Of a DNA stretch of 64,000 nt, positions 27,104 through 36,477 are shown piece after piece. Position numbers and translations under genes: made by a program. Source of the DNA: Acidobacteriota bacterium (GTDB taxonomy: Bacteria > Acidobacteriota > Terriglobia > UBA7540). The DNA is taken from the NCBI GenBank assembly GCA_021838785.1, contig JAKCCV010000016.1, positions 1 through 64,000 on the forward strand, in the 5' to 3' direction. The notes under the pieces were generated by a model, which searched no databases, was not told where the DNA came from, and saw nothing but the letters and a program-made list of their open reading frames with translations. Numbering within the stretch: position 1 is the first letter of the stretch; every line of letters begins with the position of its first letter.

Positions 27104-27571
27104 TTACCGCCGCGAACCGGTAATTGGAATGCGGAGAGAAACCGGCGCGGATTTCCCGCTCTTAGCTGTCGCCGATTCCACGCCTTTCGGGATTTGAAAT
27201 GCGTATTCCGAGCTCGATCCGGCAAGGTAAAGCGCCCGAACCACGCTCGTGTTCCCATAGCGCGAAATCACCAAGGTGCTCCCCGCGTGCCTCAACGAGC
27301 TCTCGGGAACCTCTTCGACGGCGGAGACGGTCATGCTACGTGACAGCGCGCGCACATTGCTGATGGTCATGTAAGCTGCATTTTCCGTTGCCCGCGCTAA
27401 GCTGAAGCTGTATGTGCCCTTCGGCAGATTGTGCTTGCCCCAATGTGTTTCGCTCAGCAGTGTAAATTGCCCTTTGGCGATGGTAGTCTGAGCTTTGGCT
27501 GGGGCTATTGCCAAGCACATCCATGCAAGGCTGACCAAAACAGCAGTTGCAAATATCCGATATGGTTTCAT
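27104..27571 (-). CDS. Small secreted protein of unknown function
   Basis: This 155-residue protein has a clear signal peptide (FATAVLVSLAWMCLAIAPAKAQ). The mature part is beta-rich, with LPKGTYSFSL near residue 50, a pattern I associate with short periplasmic proteins of Acidobacteria, though I cannot name the family. AAAAGGAG lies before ATG 27571. It converges on ispF and stands alone on the minus strand. Confidence 0.65.
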   Translation of the reverse strand: MKPYRIFATAVLVSLAWMCLAIAPAKAQTTIAKGQFTLLSETHWGKHNLPKGTYSFSLARATENAAYMTISNVRALSRSMTVSAVEEVPESSLRHAGSTLVISRYGNTSVVRALYLAGSSSEYAFQIPKGVESATAKSGKSAPVSLRIPITGSRR

Positions 27572-27875
27572 ACGTTCTCCTTTTCGTTGTTGAATGTTCC
27601 ACCCTGCTCGAGGCCCTCAGTAGGCCCCTCGCGTTGGGCATAGCTTCGGCGCTATCTGTGGGTCAGTCAATCCACCAACGGGCAAGTTATCGGAGAGCAT
27701 CAGGAAAGCGCATAACTCATTGAGCTGCCATAAGAAATCTCGACAGATGAGCGGCGCGCGACGCTTAGTTTCCCTTTCCACAAGGCTTGAAACCTCGCAC
27801 GGTAATTCCCTTGACTCCGCATCTTAGGTACCCCAGAATGAAATCAACGGGTGGATTTGATTTTAGGGGGGACTT
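27572..27875. other. Divergent intergenic region
   Basis: These 304 bases lie between the secreted protein and the wHTH/TolB gene. No gene is apparent. The right end carries AGGGGGG just before a TTG start. A TTGACT near 27809 could be a -35 element, but no good -10 is placed after it. Confidence 0.4.
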
Positions 27876-30137
27876 TTGGCCAATGAGCCGCCGGGCGCAC
27901 AATGCCTCCGGTTCGGGGTTTTTGAGTTGGATGTGCCGTCGGGGGAGCTGCGCAAAGATGGGCGGCTGGTCAATCTGGCGCCGCAACCCTTTCGGATTTT
28001 GGCGCTGTTAGCCGTGCGGCCAGGCGAACTCGTCACCCGCGAGGAGATCCGGCTCCAGGTTTGGGGCAACGACACCTTTGTAGATTTTGATAAGGGCCTG
28101 AATTTTGCCATCAAGCGCATTCGAGAAGCCCTCGGTGATGATGCCAATTCACCCCGCTATATCCAAACCCTCCCTCGGCGAGGCTATCGGTTCCTCCCTC
28201 CAGTGAGCTTCGCGGGCATCGGTGCGACGCCTTCTGGTGAATCAGGTGACCATCAGAATGACCTACCGCAGCAAGCCAAACCCTCCGGCGAGCCCGCGGA
28301 CCCGTCGCCGCTAGCATCCGTCGAAAACCGCCTGGCCGACGCACCGCGCCAGCAGACGGCGGAAGGGACAAGTCCCGAGGGCAACACCAGCATCCGGGCG
28401 CACCATCACTTGTCGTGGGCCCTTGCCGCAGTCACCTTGGCGCTTGTGGCGGTTGTGGCATTCCTCCTCATTCGCGCGCGCCGGCCGCCACCCGACCCAA
28501 CCCTCATTGAGTTCCAAATCCAGCCGCCGGCAGCCGCTTGCTTTGGTGGGTTTGCTCTATCGCCCAATGGCTCACAATTGGCTTTTGTCGGCGTGAGGCC
28601 GCCACAGGGTGCGCGTCAGCTTTGGGTCCGCTCGCTGAGCGACCCTGTTGCCAAGCCGCTTCCCGGAACTGAGGGCGCTTCTTCGCCCTTTTGGTCGCCG
28701 GATGGCCGCTACGTTGCCTTTTATGCTCACCAAAACTTATTCAAGATTGACGCGAGAGGCAGCTCAGCCGAGAGAATCTGCGCGGCGTCGGCCCTTCCCG
28801 GTTACAGGTCGGGAAGTTGGAATCATGAAGGGATCATCCTGTTCTCGCAAAGCCTCGACGGAGGATTGTTTCGGGTTTCCGCGGCGGGCGGGATCCCCAC
28901 CCTCCTGGCGACGCTCGGTCGGCCGGAAGGGGTGATGCAGAATATGGTTTCGCAGTTCCTCCCAGACGGTCGCCGTTTCCTCTTTTACACGGCGGGAGCG
29001 GCGCCCGACGGGATGCATCCGGTGAACGTCGCTTCACTCGACACGCTGGTGACGCGGTCGCTGCTCATGGCGAACTCCAGGCCGCTCTACGCTGCGCCAG
29101 GCTACTTGCTTTTCCTGCGGGGAACAGACCTGATGGCCCAACCCTTTAGCCTCAAGCGGGAAGCGCTCAGCGGCCGGGCCGCACTGATTGCTCGAAAAGT
29201 GACGGCCTTTTCGGTCTCCGAAACCGAGACGCTGGCCTATAGCGCGGCGCACCTGCCGCAAACTCGGCTCACGTGGTTTGACCGTAGCGGAAGGAAACTG
29301 GGGAATGTTGGGGCGCCTGGCTTTTACACGAACCCGGCGTTGTCGCCAGACGGCCGACACCTTGCGGTCTCGGTCGGTAGCCCGGGGAAGCGAGGCATTT
29401 GGGTTTTTGACCTTCGGCGCGGCACCGAGTCCCGCCTGACCTTCAATCCGGCCGACAATACCAATCCCACATGGTCCGCCGATGGGCAGCACATCCTATT
29501 CACCTCCGCGCGCGACGGTCAACGAGATATCTTTGAGAAGGCATCGAACGGCCTCGGTGGCGCGCAGCCGGTGTTCCAATCGAAGGGTCAGGCAAAGGGA
29601 GTGGATAGTTGGTCGAGCGACGGACGTTATGTGATTTATGACCTTTCCATCACTCCCTCGGCACTTTGGGCTTTGCCGCTATTCGGCGTCAAAAAACCGT
29701 TTCCCTTCGTTCAAGGGGCCTACGATGCCAAGCAGGCTGCCTTCTCTCCCAATGGACGTTATGTTGCCTACCGGTCCGATGAAACGGGGAAGCAGGAAAT
29801 TTACGTGCGCACGTTCCCGCAGCCTTCGGGCAAATGGCAGATTTCGGTGGATGGCGGAACAGACCCGGCTTGGCAGGCCGATGGCAAAGAACTGTTTTAC
29901 CTCGATGGAAACAAGATGATGGCCGTGGACGTGGACACAAGCTCCGCCACGTTCCATGTCGGCGCGCCCAAACTGCTCTTCACGACGCAACTTGAAGCGA
30001 ACTCAAACGACTTCAGGGATCGGTACGTGGTGAGCCCGAGCGGGCGGCGATTCCTGATGGTCACCCCGGCCGTCAAGTCCGCCGCCAAGCCTTTACCCAT
30101 CACCGTAATCATCAACTGGCCGGCGCTGCTGAAATGA
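27876..30137 (+). CDS. CadC-like winged-helix membrane protein with TolB/PD40 repeats
   Basis: This 753-residue protein opens with an OmpR-type winged helix (residues about 10-105, ending IQTLPRRGYRFLPPV) that binds DNA. A Pro-rich linker and one transmembrane helix (ALAAVTLALVAVVAFLLI, near residue 180) follow, then a periplasmic beta-propeller with repeated SPDGR and SPNGR signatures (PD40/TolB type). It is a one-component sensor: the propeller should sense a periplasmic ligand and the cytoplasmic wHTH regulate transcription. The start is TTG 27876, just after AGGGGGG. Such proteins are abundant in Acidobacteria. No adjacent target operon is obvious. Confidence 0.88.
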   Translation: MANEPPGAQCLRFGVFELDVPSGELRKDGRLVNLAPQPFRILALLAVRPGELVTREEIRLQVWGNDTFVDFDKGLNFAIKRIREALGDDANSPRYIQTLPRRGYRFLPPVSFAGIGATPSGESGDHQNDLPQQAKPSGEPADPSPLASVENRLADAPRQQTAEGTSPEGNTSIRAHHHLSWALAAVTLALVAVVAFLLIRARRPPPDPTLIEFQIQPPAAACFGGFALSPNGSQLAFVGVRPPQGARQLWVRSLSDPVAKPLPGTEGASSPFWSPDGRYVAFYAHQNLFKIDARGSSAERICAASALPGYRSGSWNHEGIILFSQSLDGGLFRVSAAGGIPTLLATLGRPEGVMQNMVSQFLPDGRRFLFYTAGAAPDGMHPVNVASLDTLVTRSLLMANSRPLYAAPGYLLFLRGTDLMAQPFSLKREALSGRAALIARKVTAFSVSETETLAYSAAHLPQTRLTWFDRSGRKLGNVGAPGFYTNPALSPDGRHLAVSVGSPGKRGIWVFDLRRGTESRLTFNPADNTNPTWSADGQHILFTSARDGQRDIFEKASNGLGGAQPVFQSKGQAKGVDSWSSDGRYVIYDLSITPSALWALPLFGVKKPFPFVQGAYDAKQAAFSPNGRYVAYRSDETGKQEIYVRTFPQPSGKWQISVDGGTDPAWQADGKELFYLDGNKMMAVDVDTSSATFHVGAPKLLFTTQLEANSNDFRDRYVVSPSGRRFLMVTPAVKSAAKPLPITVIINWPALLK

Positions 30138-30267
30138 GGCCAGTGAAAGATGCCGGCTCGGCGGACTGGGGTGCGATGCATAGCCAGCGCCGGGCGCCAT
30201 GAGAACTTGTGCCCCACCTCTGACGGAACTTGCTAACCCGAGTGCCTTGGCGCTAATCTAAATAAGT

Positions 30268-32775
30268 GTGAGAAGAAAAATTCATGTCTGCCGATGGACC
30301 TCATGGCTGGTGACGGCGGCCGTCATGCTTGGAGGCGGGCTTCCGGCCTTTGCCTTTGCTATTGAGACAACGCCTCCGGCTCCTCCCGTTTGTGTTGGCG
30401 GCACGCTCCCCGTAATGACCTTCAAGCTGATGGTGCGAGCACAGAAGCACCGCTCAGCCCTTCCCTTGCCCTCGGTCAACATGGTGCGGGCGGGCGACAA
30501 GCTGCAATACTACCCCGGACAACTTCCCCCCGCCATCGGCCGCAAGGCCAGGATTGCGTTGGTGGTTGTCTCCACCCACACCGCGGGAAGCAAGGGCATC
30601 GAAGTCCTGGCCGCCAAGCCGGCTCACACGGCTACCGAGTGGACGATTCCCGTTCAAGCTTCCGTCGTCGGTTTGATTCTGGGGCCCCAAGGCTTAAATC
30701 TGAAAAAGTTTAATCGGATGGTGAGCCGCTATCCCACGCTTATTCCTCAGCTTGCGGCGTATGCGCAGCAGACGGCGACCGTCAACGCACTGATTGCGAC
30801 CTTATCGCAATATGACCAATCGAAACCGGGCACGGAGGATTTCGCGGCGGTCTTAAAGGGCTTTTCCTCGCGGTACGGCGTGCCGTTGCCGCAAATCAAC
30901 GCCCAAGCGCCCGCCTCGCAACAAGCGCAGGTGCTTTTGCAAGCGGTCATGCCTGCCATCTCAACCTACAACCCGGCCGTGCAAGGGCCTGCCCCGGCCG
31001 TCCAACAATCAGCGGGTCTGGCGGCTTCGCTCGCCATGCTGTTTTATGGGACGCCGGTAGGGCTGGCGGCGGGCGGTGCCGCCATGGTGGAAGATCTTCA
31101 CTTGTTGGTTTCGCCCAAAACTGATTTTCGGGCCGCGTTTGCCCAGCCTTTTGGAAACGGGAGCGTCAGCCTCTGCTCGGGAAATCAGCCGCCTCAACCG
31201 AGAACGCGCATTGCTTACCTTTGGATGCTTCATATCCCCGACGCACCCGCGCCCTCCGCTTCTCTGGCCCAAAAGGCCAACCTGCCGTTGGGAATTCGCT
31301 CCACCGTGCGGGTGACCTGCGCGACGCAGGCGCAACTTCGCCTGCTGCCTCGAGCGCGCGCGTGGGGTCTTGAGGCCTCCGGCCAGTTTCATCCTTTGCC
31401 CGTGCAGGTCACGGTCGCGAATGACGCCGACGTTGTTTCGCTCGACTTGAGCCACGCCCATTTGCCGCCCGGCAACTATCATCTGGCGGCCCGCTGGGAC
31501 TGGCAACCCCTTCAGGTGAAGGGCACCGTGCGCATTCATCCCTTCGGAGATTTCAGCGGCGTCAAGCTCACCGCGCACTCCGAAGACCGACTCGTGGCCG
31601 GCAATGGAATCATACCGGTCAAGCTGGCGGGAGCGGATTTTGAGTTTGTGAAGTCGGTGGCCATACGCCCGGCTAAGCTTCCTGCAGCGTCACCTCAAAC
31701 GCTCTCTTTTACCTTGCCAAGTGGAGGCGACGCGGGACCGGTCAACACGCTGGAAACTCAGATTGACACTTCGCTGATGAAGCCGGGCCCTTACGAGTTG
31801 CTGCTGACGCAGACTAACGGCCAGATGCAGTCGGTCCCCCTCACCGTTCATCTGCCGTATCCCACCCTGGAGAATCTACCGCTGCGGGTCAATTTTGGCC
31901 AACCCGAGCAGACCATTACGTTGCACGGCACGGGGCTGGGGCGAATTCAAAAAATCACCAGCGCCGGCGCAACATGGAAACTCGATCCGCTACCGGCGGG
32001 AGAAAAGTCCGTCACCGAGCGCCAAGCCGTCGTTAAACTGTTGCCGAGCGCAAAGCAGGGGCAAATCCTGATTGGCAGCATGACAGTGGAAGGCATCGGC
32101 GAACCCGTGCCGATTCCCCGCCTCGCTCAAGTGGCCGGGCCTTTGCCGGAAATTGTCCGCGCCGATGCCTCTTTTTCCCGGCAATCCTCGATCGAGATCG
32201 AAAAGGGGGAGATTCCTTCCGGCGCCAGCGTCAGCTTTGCCCTTCAGGTAAGGCACGTGGCGAACCGCCCCTCGCTCGAACTCACCTGCGCCAATTCGAG
32301 CGACGCCAAGCAGTCCTTACAGCTTCAGCCGGGCGAGCAATCCGGCGCCGCCGAGCTCGATTACGCGGGGAAGAACGTTCTCTTCCTTTCGCTCGATCCG
32401 GGCATCGTGGGGCAGTCCGGCTGCCAGTTGACTGCGCGCGTCACCACGCCCGATGCGGGAACTTCGCCGAGTTACAACCTCGGCCGCGTTGTCCGTTTGC
32501 CGCAGATAGATCAATTCACGTTGACGGACCAACGCCTGGGAGGCGCGCTTTACCTCGGCTATCTGACGGGGCGGAATTTGCAAACCATCTCCCGAACCGG
32601 CTGGAATTCAAAGATCGGGTATCCCGTGCAAGGCATTCCTACACCGGTTCCAGGAACCGCGGATGAGCAGAAGCTGAAGATTGAGTTGCCGTGGCCGCCT
32701 CCCACGCCGCAGTCCCCCGTCTATGTTTGGCTGTTTGGTGAAAAGCAGGGTCGCCGCACCACCGCCCGTTACTAA
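30268..32775 (+). CDS. Very large secreted protein of unknown function
   Basis: This 835-residue protein has a GTG start, a signal peptide (WLVTAAVMLGGGLPAFAFA) and no recognised catalytic domain. The N-terminal 220 residues are helical and Gln/Ala-rich. The rest looks like consecutive beta-sandwich modules (VKLAGADFEFVKSVAIRP; TLHGTGLGRIQKITSAG), similar in style to IPT/TIG surface domains. It follows the wHTH/TolB gene by 130 bases on the same strand. An envelope or surface role is likely but only inferred. Confidence 0.7.
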   Translation: MRRKIHVCRWTSWLVTAAVMLGGGLPAFAFAIETTPPAPPVCVGGTLPVMTFKLMVRAQKHRSALPLPSVNMVRAGDKLQYYPGQLPPAIGRKARIALVVVSTHTAGSKGIEVLAAKPAHTATEWTIPVQASVVGLILGPQGLNLKKFNRMVSRYPTLIPQLAAYAQQTATVNALIATLSQYDQSKPGTEDFAAVLKGFSSRYGVPLPQINAQAPASQQAQVLLQAVMPAISTYNPAVQGPAPAVQQSAGLAASLAMLFYGTPVGLAAGGAAMVEDLHLLVSPKTDFRAAFAQPFGNGSVSLCSGNQPPQPRTRIAYLWMLHIPDAPAPSASLAQKANLPLGIRSTVRVTCATQAQLRLLPRARAWGLEASGQFHPLPVQVTVANDADVVSLDLSHAHLPPGNYHLAARWDWQPLQVKGTVRIHPFGDFSGVKLTAHSEDRLVAGNGIIPVKLAGADFEFVKSVAIRPAKLPAASPQTLSFTLPSGGDAGPVNTLETQIDTSLMKPGPYELLLTQTNGQMQSVPLTVHLPYPTLENLPLRVNFGQPEQTITLHGTGLGRIQKITSAGATWKLDPLPAGEKSVTERQAVVKLLPSAKQGQILIGSMTVEGIGEPVPIPRLAQVAGPLPEIVRADASFSRQSSIEIEKGEIPSGASVSFALQVRHVANRPSLELTCANSSDAKQSLQLQPGEQSGAAELDYAGKNVLFLSLDPGIVGQSGCQLTARVTTPDAGTSPSYNLGRVVRLPQIDQFTLTDQRLGGALYLGYLTGRNLQTISRTGWNSKIGYPVQGIPTPVPGTADEQKLKIELPWPPPTPQSPVYVWLFGEKQGRRTTARY

Positions 32776-32829
32776 GCTGCACGCGCCGCGTGTCGCGGAT
32801 GCGCGCCAGGTGGCGGCAGGGCTCAACGA

Positions 32830-34143
32830 CTAGGGCACGGGCAGAAGATTCCCAGCGGCGTCAAAGTGAGGCTCGAACGTTTCGGCGGAAACGCGCCAGC
32901 CCTCCAGGCGCTCCGCCTGCGCGCGGAGACCCTCGGAAATGGCAAATCGGTTCACCGCGAGCGTGTTGTGAATCCAGGCCATTTGCTGCCCCTCGGGTGC
33001 CGGCCTTCCGAGAGCCGCCCATGCGAAGTTGAGCGCAGCCCGATCCGTGGAAAAATACATGGGCAGCCGCGCCATCGGCGCATTGAGCGAAGTGCGCACG
33101 TTAATGTACGTTCGTTCGAGATTCACCTTCCGAAATAGCCGCTCATGAATTAAATCCGCCATGCCCACGCCCAAAGCATTGCCACCGCTGGCTTCCGTCA
33201 AGTCGCGGACGTAAATCAACCGGATGGCCGGCGCATGGGCGGCGCCATTTTCGATGCCCCGGCCAATCACCTTGGTATCCATGCCGGAGCCGCTGATGTT
33301 CTTTCCCATTTCATCCACGATGAGCAGATCCAACTGCGGGAACGGCAACCGCGCCACGGTCCGACGCGCCAGGTCGAGCGCTTGCTCTTCGACCGCAGGA
33401 ATTTCCTCCGGCCTAGCCGGGCGAATCGCAGCCAATTGGTGCATTTCATTTTCGATCAGCCCCAATCCGCACAAAATCTTTCCACTGGCCAGCACGCGGC
33501 CGGCCGCCGCGCGAATGGCGGCCTCAAACCCAATCCGCCGGGAAGCACGATGGATTTCTTCCGCGCCCTGAATCTTCCCCATCCCCACGGCTATCATCTT
33601 CATGAGTCCGCTTTCGATTTTTCCAGAAAAGGCGGTGTGCGGCTTGATTCGATTCAGGACCACAATGCCGTCGGCCTCCCAGGCCATGCGGTCGGTAAAG
33701 ACTTCCATGCCTTCCGCTGTCCGGCCCAAGCTCACCGTTTCCATGGATGAAAGCACTTCCGCGCCGATAAACTCCGGGGTCACGCCATAGCCGGCCAGAT
33801 ACTCGCGCTGGCCTTCAGCCGTCGCCCCTGCGTGGCTGCCCATCGCCGGAAAGACAAAAGGTCGGGCCCCTTGGGCTTTCAACCATGCGCACGCGGCCCG
33901 CACCACCTCGCGCAAGCTGGCGATGCCGCGGCTGCCGGCTGTGACCGCGATGCGCCGGCCCTCCAACCGCGCGGCGGGAAGTTGCAGCGCGGCAAGACTC
34001 GCCTGAATCTCGCTCTCAATGTTTTCGACGGCGGGCAGACTCGGACGCATCCTCTCCAGAATGCGAAAGCCGCTCAGGATGGGCGCCGGCGTGTCCACCC
34101 TTTGAGATTTACCCTCGCCGCGCACGGTCGTCAAGCTGGGCAT
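32830..34143 (-). CDS. LarA-like (DUF2088) domain protein
   Basis: This 437-residue protein resembles the N-terminal domain family of nickel-pincer lactate racemase LarA. Examples are RRIAVTAGSRGIASL, followed by GSHAGATAEGQREYLAGYGV and LNRIKPHTAFSGKIESGLMKM. Many bacterial members are annotated as LarA homologues without proof that they racemise lactate. The pincer-cofactor genes larB, larC and larE are not in the window. GGAG five bases before ATG 34143 supports the start. It lies 47 bases after fabV on the same strand and may be co-transcribed. Confidence 0.72.
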   Translation of the reverse strand: MPSLTTVRGEGKSQRVDTPAPILSGFRILERMRPSLPAVENIESEIQASLAALQLPAARLEGRRIAVTAGSRGIASLREVVRAACAWLKAQGARPFVFPAMGSHAGATAEGQREYLAGYGVTPEFIGAEVLSSMETVSLGRTAEGMEVFTDRMAWEADGIVVLNRIKPHTAFSGKIESGLMKMIAVGMGKIQGAEEIHRASRRIGFEAAIRAAAGRVLASGKILCGLGLIENEMHQLAAIRPARPEEIPAVEEQALDLARRTVARLPFPQLDLLIVDEMGKNISGSGMDTKVIGRGIENGAAHAPAIRLIYVRDLTEASGGNALGVGMADLIHERLFRKVNLERTYINVRTSLNAPMARLPMYFSTDRAALNFAWAALGRPAPEGQQMAWIHNTLAVNRFAISEGLRAQAERLEGWRVSAETFEPHFDAAGNLLPVP

Positions 34144-34190
34144 GAATGCTCCGCTGCGTCTTTCTCCCTCGGCGTCAGTCTCGGAAGACG

Positions 34191-35384
34191 TTACCAGGTC
34201 AGATTGGTTTCTACCGGCGCCGAATAATCCACGCCCTCCACGTTAAAGCCAAACAGGTTGTCAAAGGCGCGTTTGAAGCCGGCGAAGTCGCTCAGGTGGT
34301 AAAGGTTGTCGCTGGTGACCTCCAGCCAAAGGTTGGCCACCGCGGCCTGGACGTCCGGCTCAAGCTCCCAAGCGTCCAACCGAACGCGACCTTCATCATC
34401 AAGCAAGCTGGAGTCGCCGCCGGCAAGATAATCTCGGAACAGGCGCACCATTTGGTCAATGGGCGCTTCGTCGGTTCCTCTCTCTTTCATCACGCGGAAC
34501 AAGATGCTCAAATAGAGCGGCACCACCGGAATGGCGGCCGAGGCCTGCGTGACGACGGCCTTGTTCACGCTGATGCGGGCTGCGCCGCCCAGCCGTTCGC
34601 CCACTAGGAGATTCAGTTCGCGCGCCGTCCGTTCTAGGTCTTGTTTGGCCCGGCCAATGGTTCCGTCGCGGTAAATGGGCCACGTCACGCGCGGGCCGAT
34701 GTAAGAATACGCCAAGGTGCGCGCGCCGCGTGCCAGCAGCCCCTCGGACATCAGCATTTCAATCCACGTGCGCCAGTCTTCGCCGCCCATCACCGCGATG
34801 GTATCCTCGATTTCCTTTGGGTCGGCGGGCGGGATGGTGACTTCCACGATCTGTTCCGAGCGCAAATCAATGCTCTTGCTCGTGAACGGCCGGCCAATGG
34901 GCTTAAGCGCCGAATCGTGGATGGCGCCCGTGCGCGGATGGACGCGGCGCGGCGAAGCCACGCTATAAATGACCAGATCGAGCGGCCCAAAATCTCGACC
35001 CAGCACTTCCGCCGCTTGGCGCTTGACCTCGTCGGAGAAGGCGTCGCCATTGATGCTTGCGGCCACAAGACCGTCCCGGCGAGCCGCATCGTGAAAAGCG
35101 ACCGTATTGTAATAGCCTGCTGTCGCCGTGGCGCCTTCTTTGGGCGGCCGCTCGTAAAAAATCCCTAGCGTCCGCGCGCCATAGCCCCACGCGGCGGCTA
35201 TCCGCGAAGCCAGGCCATAACCTGTCGAGGCTCCGATGATGAGAGCGTTCGCCATTCCGCGGTCGCGCGGCACGGCGTGGCGAACTCGCGCGATTTGCTC
35301 TTCCACGTTGTGTCGGCAACCTTCTGGGTGAGCGTTAATACCAATAAACCCGCGCTTGCGTTGTTGGATGACTTGTTGAGCCAT
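34191..35384 (-). CDS. fabV: Trans-2-enoyl-ACP/CoA reductase FabV
   Basis: FabV reduces trans-2-enoyl-ACP or -CoA with NADH in the last step of fatty-acid elongation; it is a triclosan-tolerant alternative to FabI. The 397-residue length is typical. Motifs are the N-terminal RGFIGINAHPEGC, the NADH loop GASTGYGLASRIAAAW, and the catalytic segment YSYIGPRVTWPIYRDGTIGRAK with the Tyr-x8-Lys arrangement of the family. The start is clear from the family N-terminus although the ribosome site is weak. Confidence 0.95.
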   Translation of the reverse strand: MAQQVIQQRKRGFIGINAHPEGCRHNVEEQIARVRHAVPRDRGMANALIIGASTGYGLASRIAAAWGYGARTLGIFYERPPKEGATATAGYYNTVAFHDAARRDGLVAASINGDAFSDEVKRQAAEVLGRDFGPLDLVIYSVASPRRVHPRTGAIHDSALKPIGRPFTSKSIDLRSEQIVEVTIPPADPKEIEDTIAVMGGEDWRTWIEMLMSEGLLARGARTLAYSYIGPRVTWPIYRDGTIGRAKQDLERTARELNLLVGERLGGAARISVNKAVVTQASAAIPVVPLYLSILFRVMKERGTDEAPIDQMVRLFRDYLAGGDSSLLDDEGRVRLDAWELEPDVQAAVANLWLEVTSDNLYHLSDFAGFKRAFDNLFGFNVEGVDYSAPVETNLTW

Positions 35385-35983
35385 AAGATAAGTTGGGTTT
35401 ACCAGAATGGCCCAAGCTGCCGCATTTGTCCAGAGGCTTGGGCACTCCGAGACACTTCGGATTCGGCACGGGCAGGGGGCAAGGCGCAGTCTAACCGCGA
35501 TCGTCGGCGCGGAGAGACAAGGGGCATAAGATTTGCCAGACGGCGATCGCTTCCTGAACGGCTTCTTTCAAGCTCGGCATTTTGTGATGGAGAGGCTTGC
35601 GTGAAGAGTCCGACCCATGACACTCTTCTCGTCACAGCCGCGTCGCAATCTTCAGCAAACACGAGTGAGTCTTCGATGCACTATACTGCTTGCGAGCGGT
35701 TGCGCTGGCGGGCAGAAGTCGCGGTAAGAGCCGTGCGAGGTTGAGACCGTCGTGCATAAGAGGGAGCAACGGTAGGCAAAATTCGCTCAAGCCGCTGCGG
35801 AGGCCATGGTCAAATCGTTTCCAAGGGGTGCTTGCGCAGCGCAGACAACTGCGACGGCCCGTAGCCTGCCCGACCTGAGAAGGAAAGGCAGGCATTGCTG
35901 TTGCGCTCGATGATTGCCAACAATGAGCGACCCAAAAACAAGAGATTTATGACCACACGAATTGACAGCAGGGAGGCAAGGGC
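35385..35983. other. Gene-free stretch between fabV and rhaM
   Basis: About 600 bases contain only short open frames on both strands, none with a ribosome site or recognisable product. I see no RNA gene, inverted repeat of note or insertion-sequence end. A degraded gene is possible. Confidence 0.4.
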
Positions 35984-36307
35984 ATGAAGCGAGTGGGTTT
36001 TGTGTTGAAGGTTCGCCAAGACAAATTGGAGGAATATAAGCTCCAGCACACCAAGGTTTGGCCGGAGATGCTGGATGCGCTACGACGGGCGGGTTGGCGC
36101 AACTACTCGCTGTTCTTGCGCTCCGATGGCCTTCTGTTTGGATATTTCGAGGCGCCCCGCGATTTTCAATCGGCGCTCGAGGCAATGGCCCGCGAGGACG
36201 TGAACACCCGTTGGCAAACCTTCATGGCGCCCTATTTTGAAGAGCTCGGAGGCGGCCAACCCGACCAAATAATGCAGGAACTCGAGGAGGTTTTTCACCT
36301 CGATTGA
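35984..36307 (+). CDS. rhaM: L-rhamnose mutarotase
   Basis: RhaM interconverts the anomers of L-rhamnose so the sugar can enter catabolism. The 107-residue length is typical. Family features are FVLKVRQDKLEEYKLQHTKVWPEM with its catalytic His, WRNYSLFLRSDG, and DVNTRWQTFMAPYFEE near the C-terminus. GGGAGG lies before ATG 35984. No other rhamnose gene is adjacent, but the GH3, GH2 and Gfo/Idh genes in the window could belong to the same sugar diet. Confidence 0.9.
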   Translation: MKRVGFVLKVRQDKLEEYKLQHTKVWPEMLDALRRAGWRNYSLFLRSDGLLFGYFEAPRDFQSALEAMAREDVNTRWQTFMAPYFEELGGGQPDQIMQELEEVFHLD

Positions 36308-36477
36308 CTTGTGACTCTTACCCCGCGGGCAGGGTCAATCCTCGAAGCCAATCCGAAAGCTGATGGCGGACCCTGCGCCCTCCGGTCGTGATAGAATCTG
36401 GGACATCTTGGGCGTGTGCCGAGGATGTTGGGGGATTTCGGCACAATGGCGCTACGACTCGGTAACTCTTAGGCAGG

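Noticed and set aside
35632-35895. Possible transposase remnant on the minus strand between fabV and rhaM
   Set aside because: A few leucine-rich words looked familiar, but no catalytic motif, terminal repeat or start site supports it.
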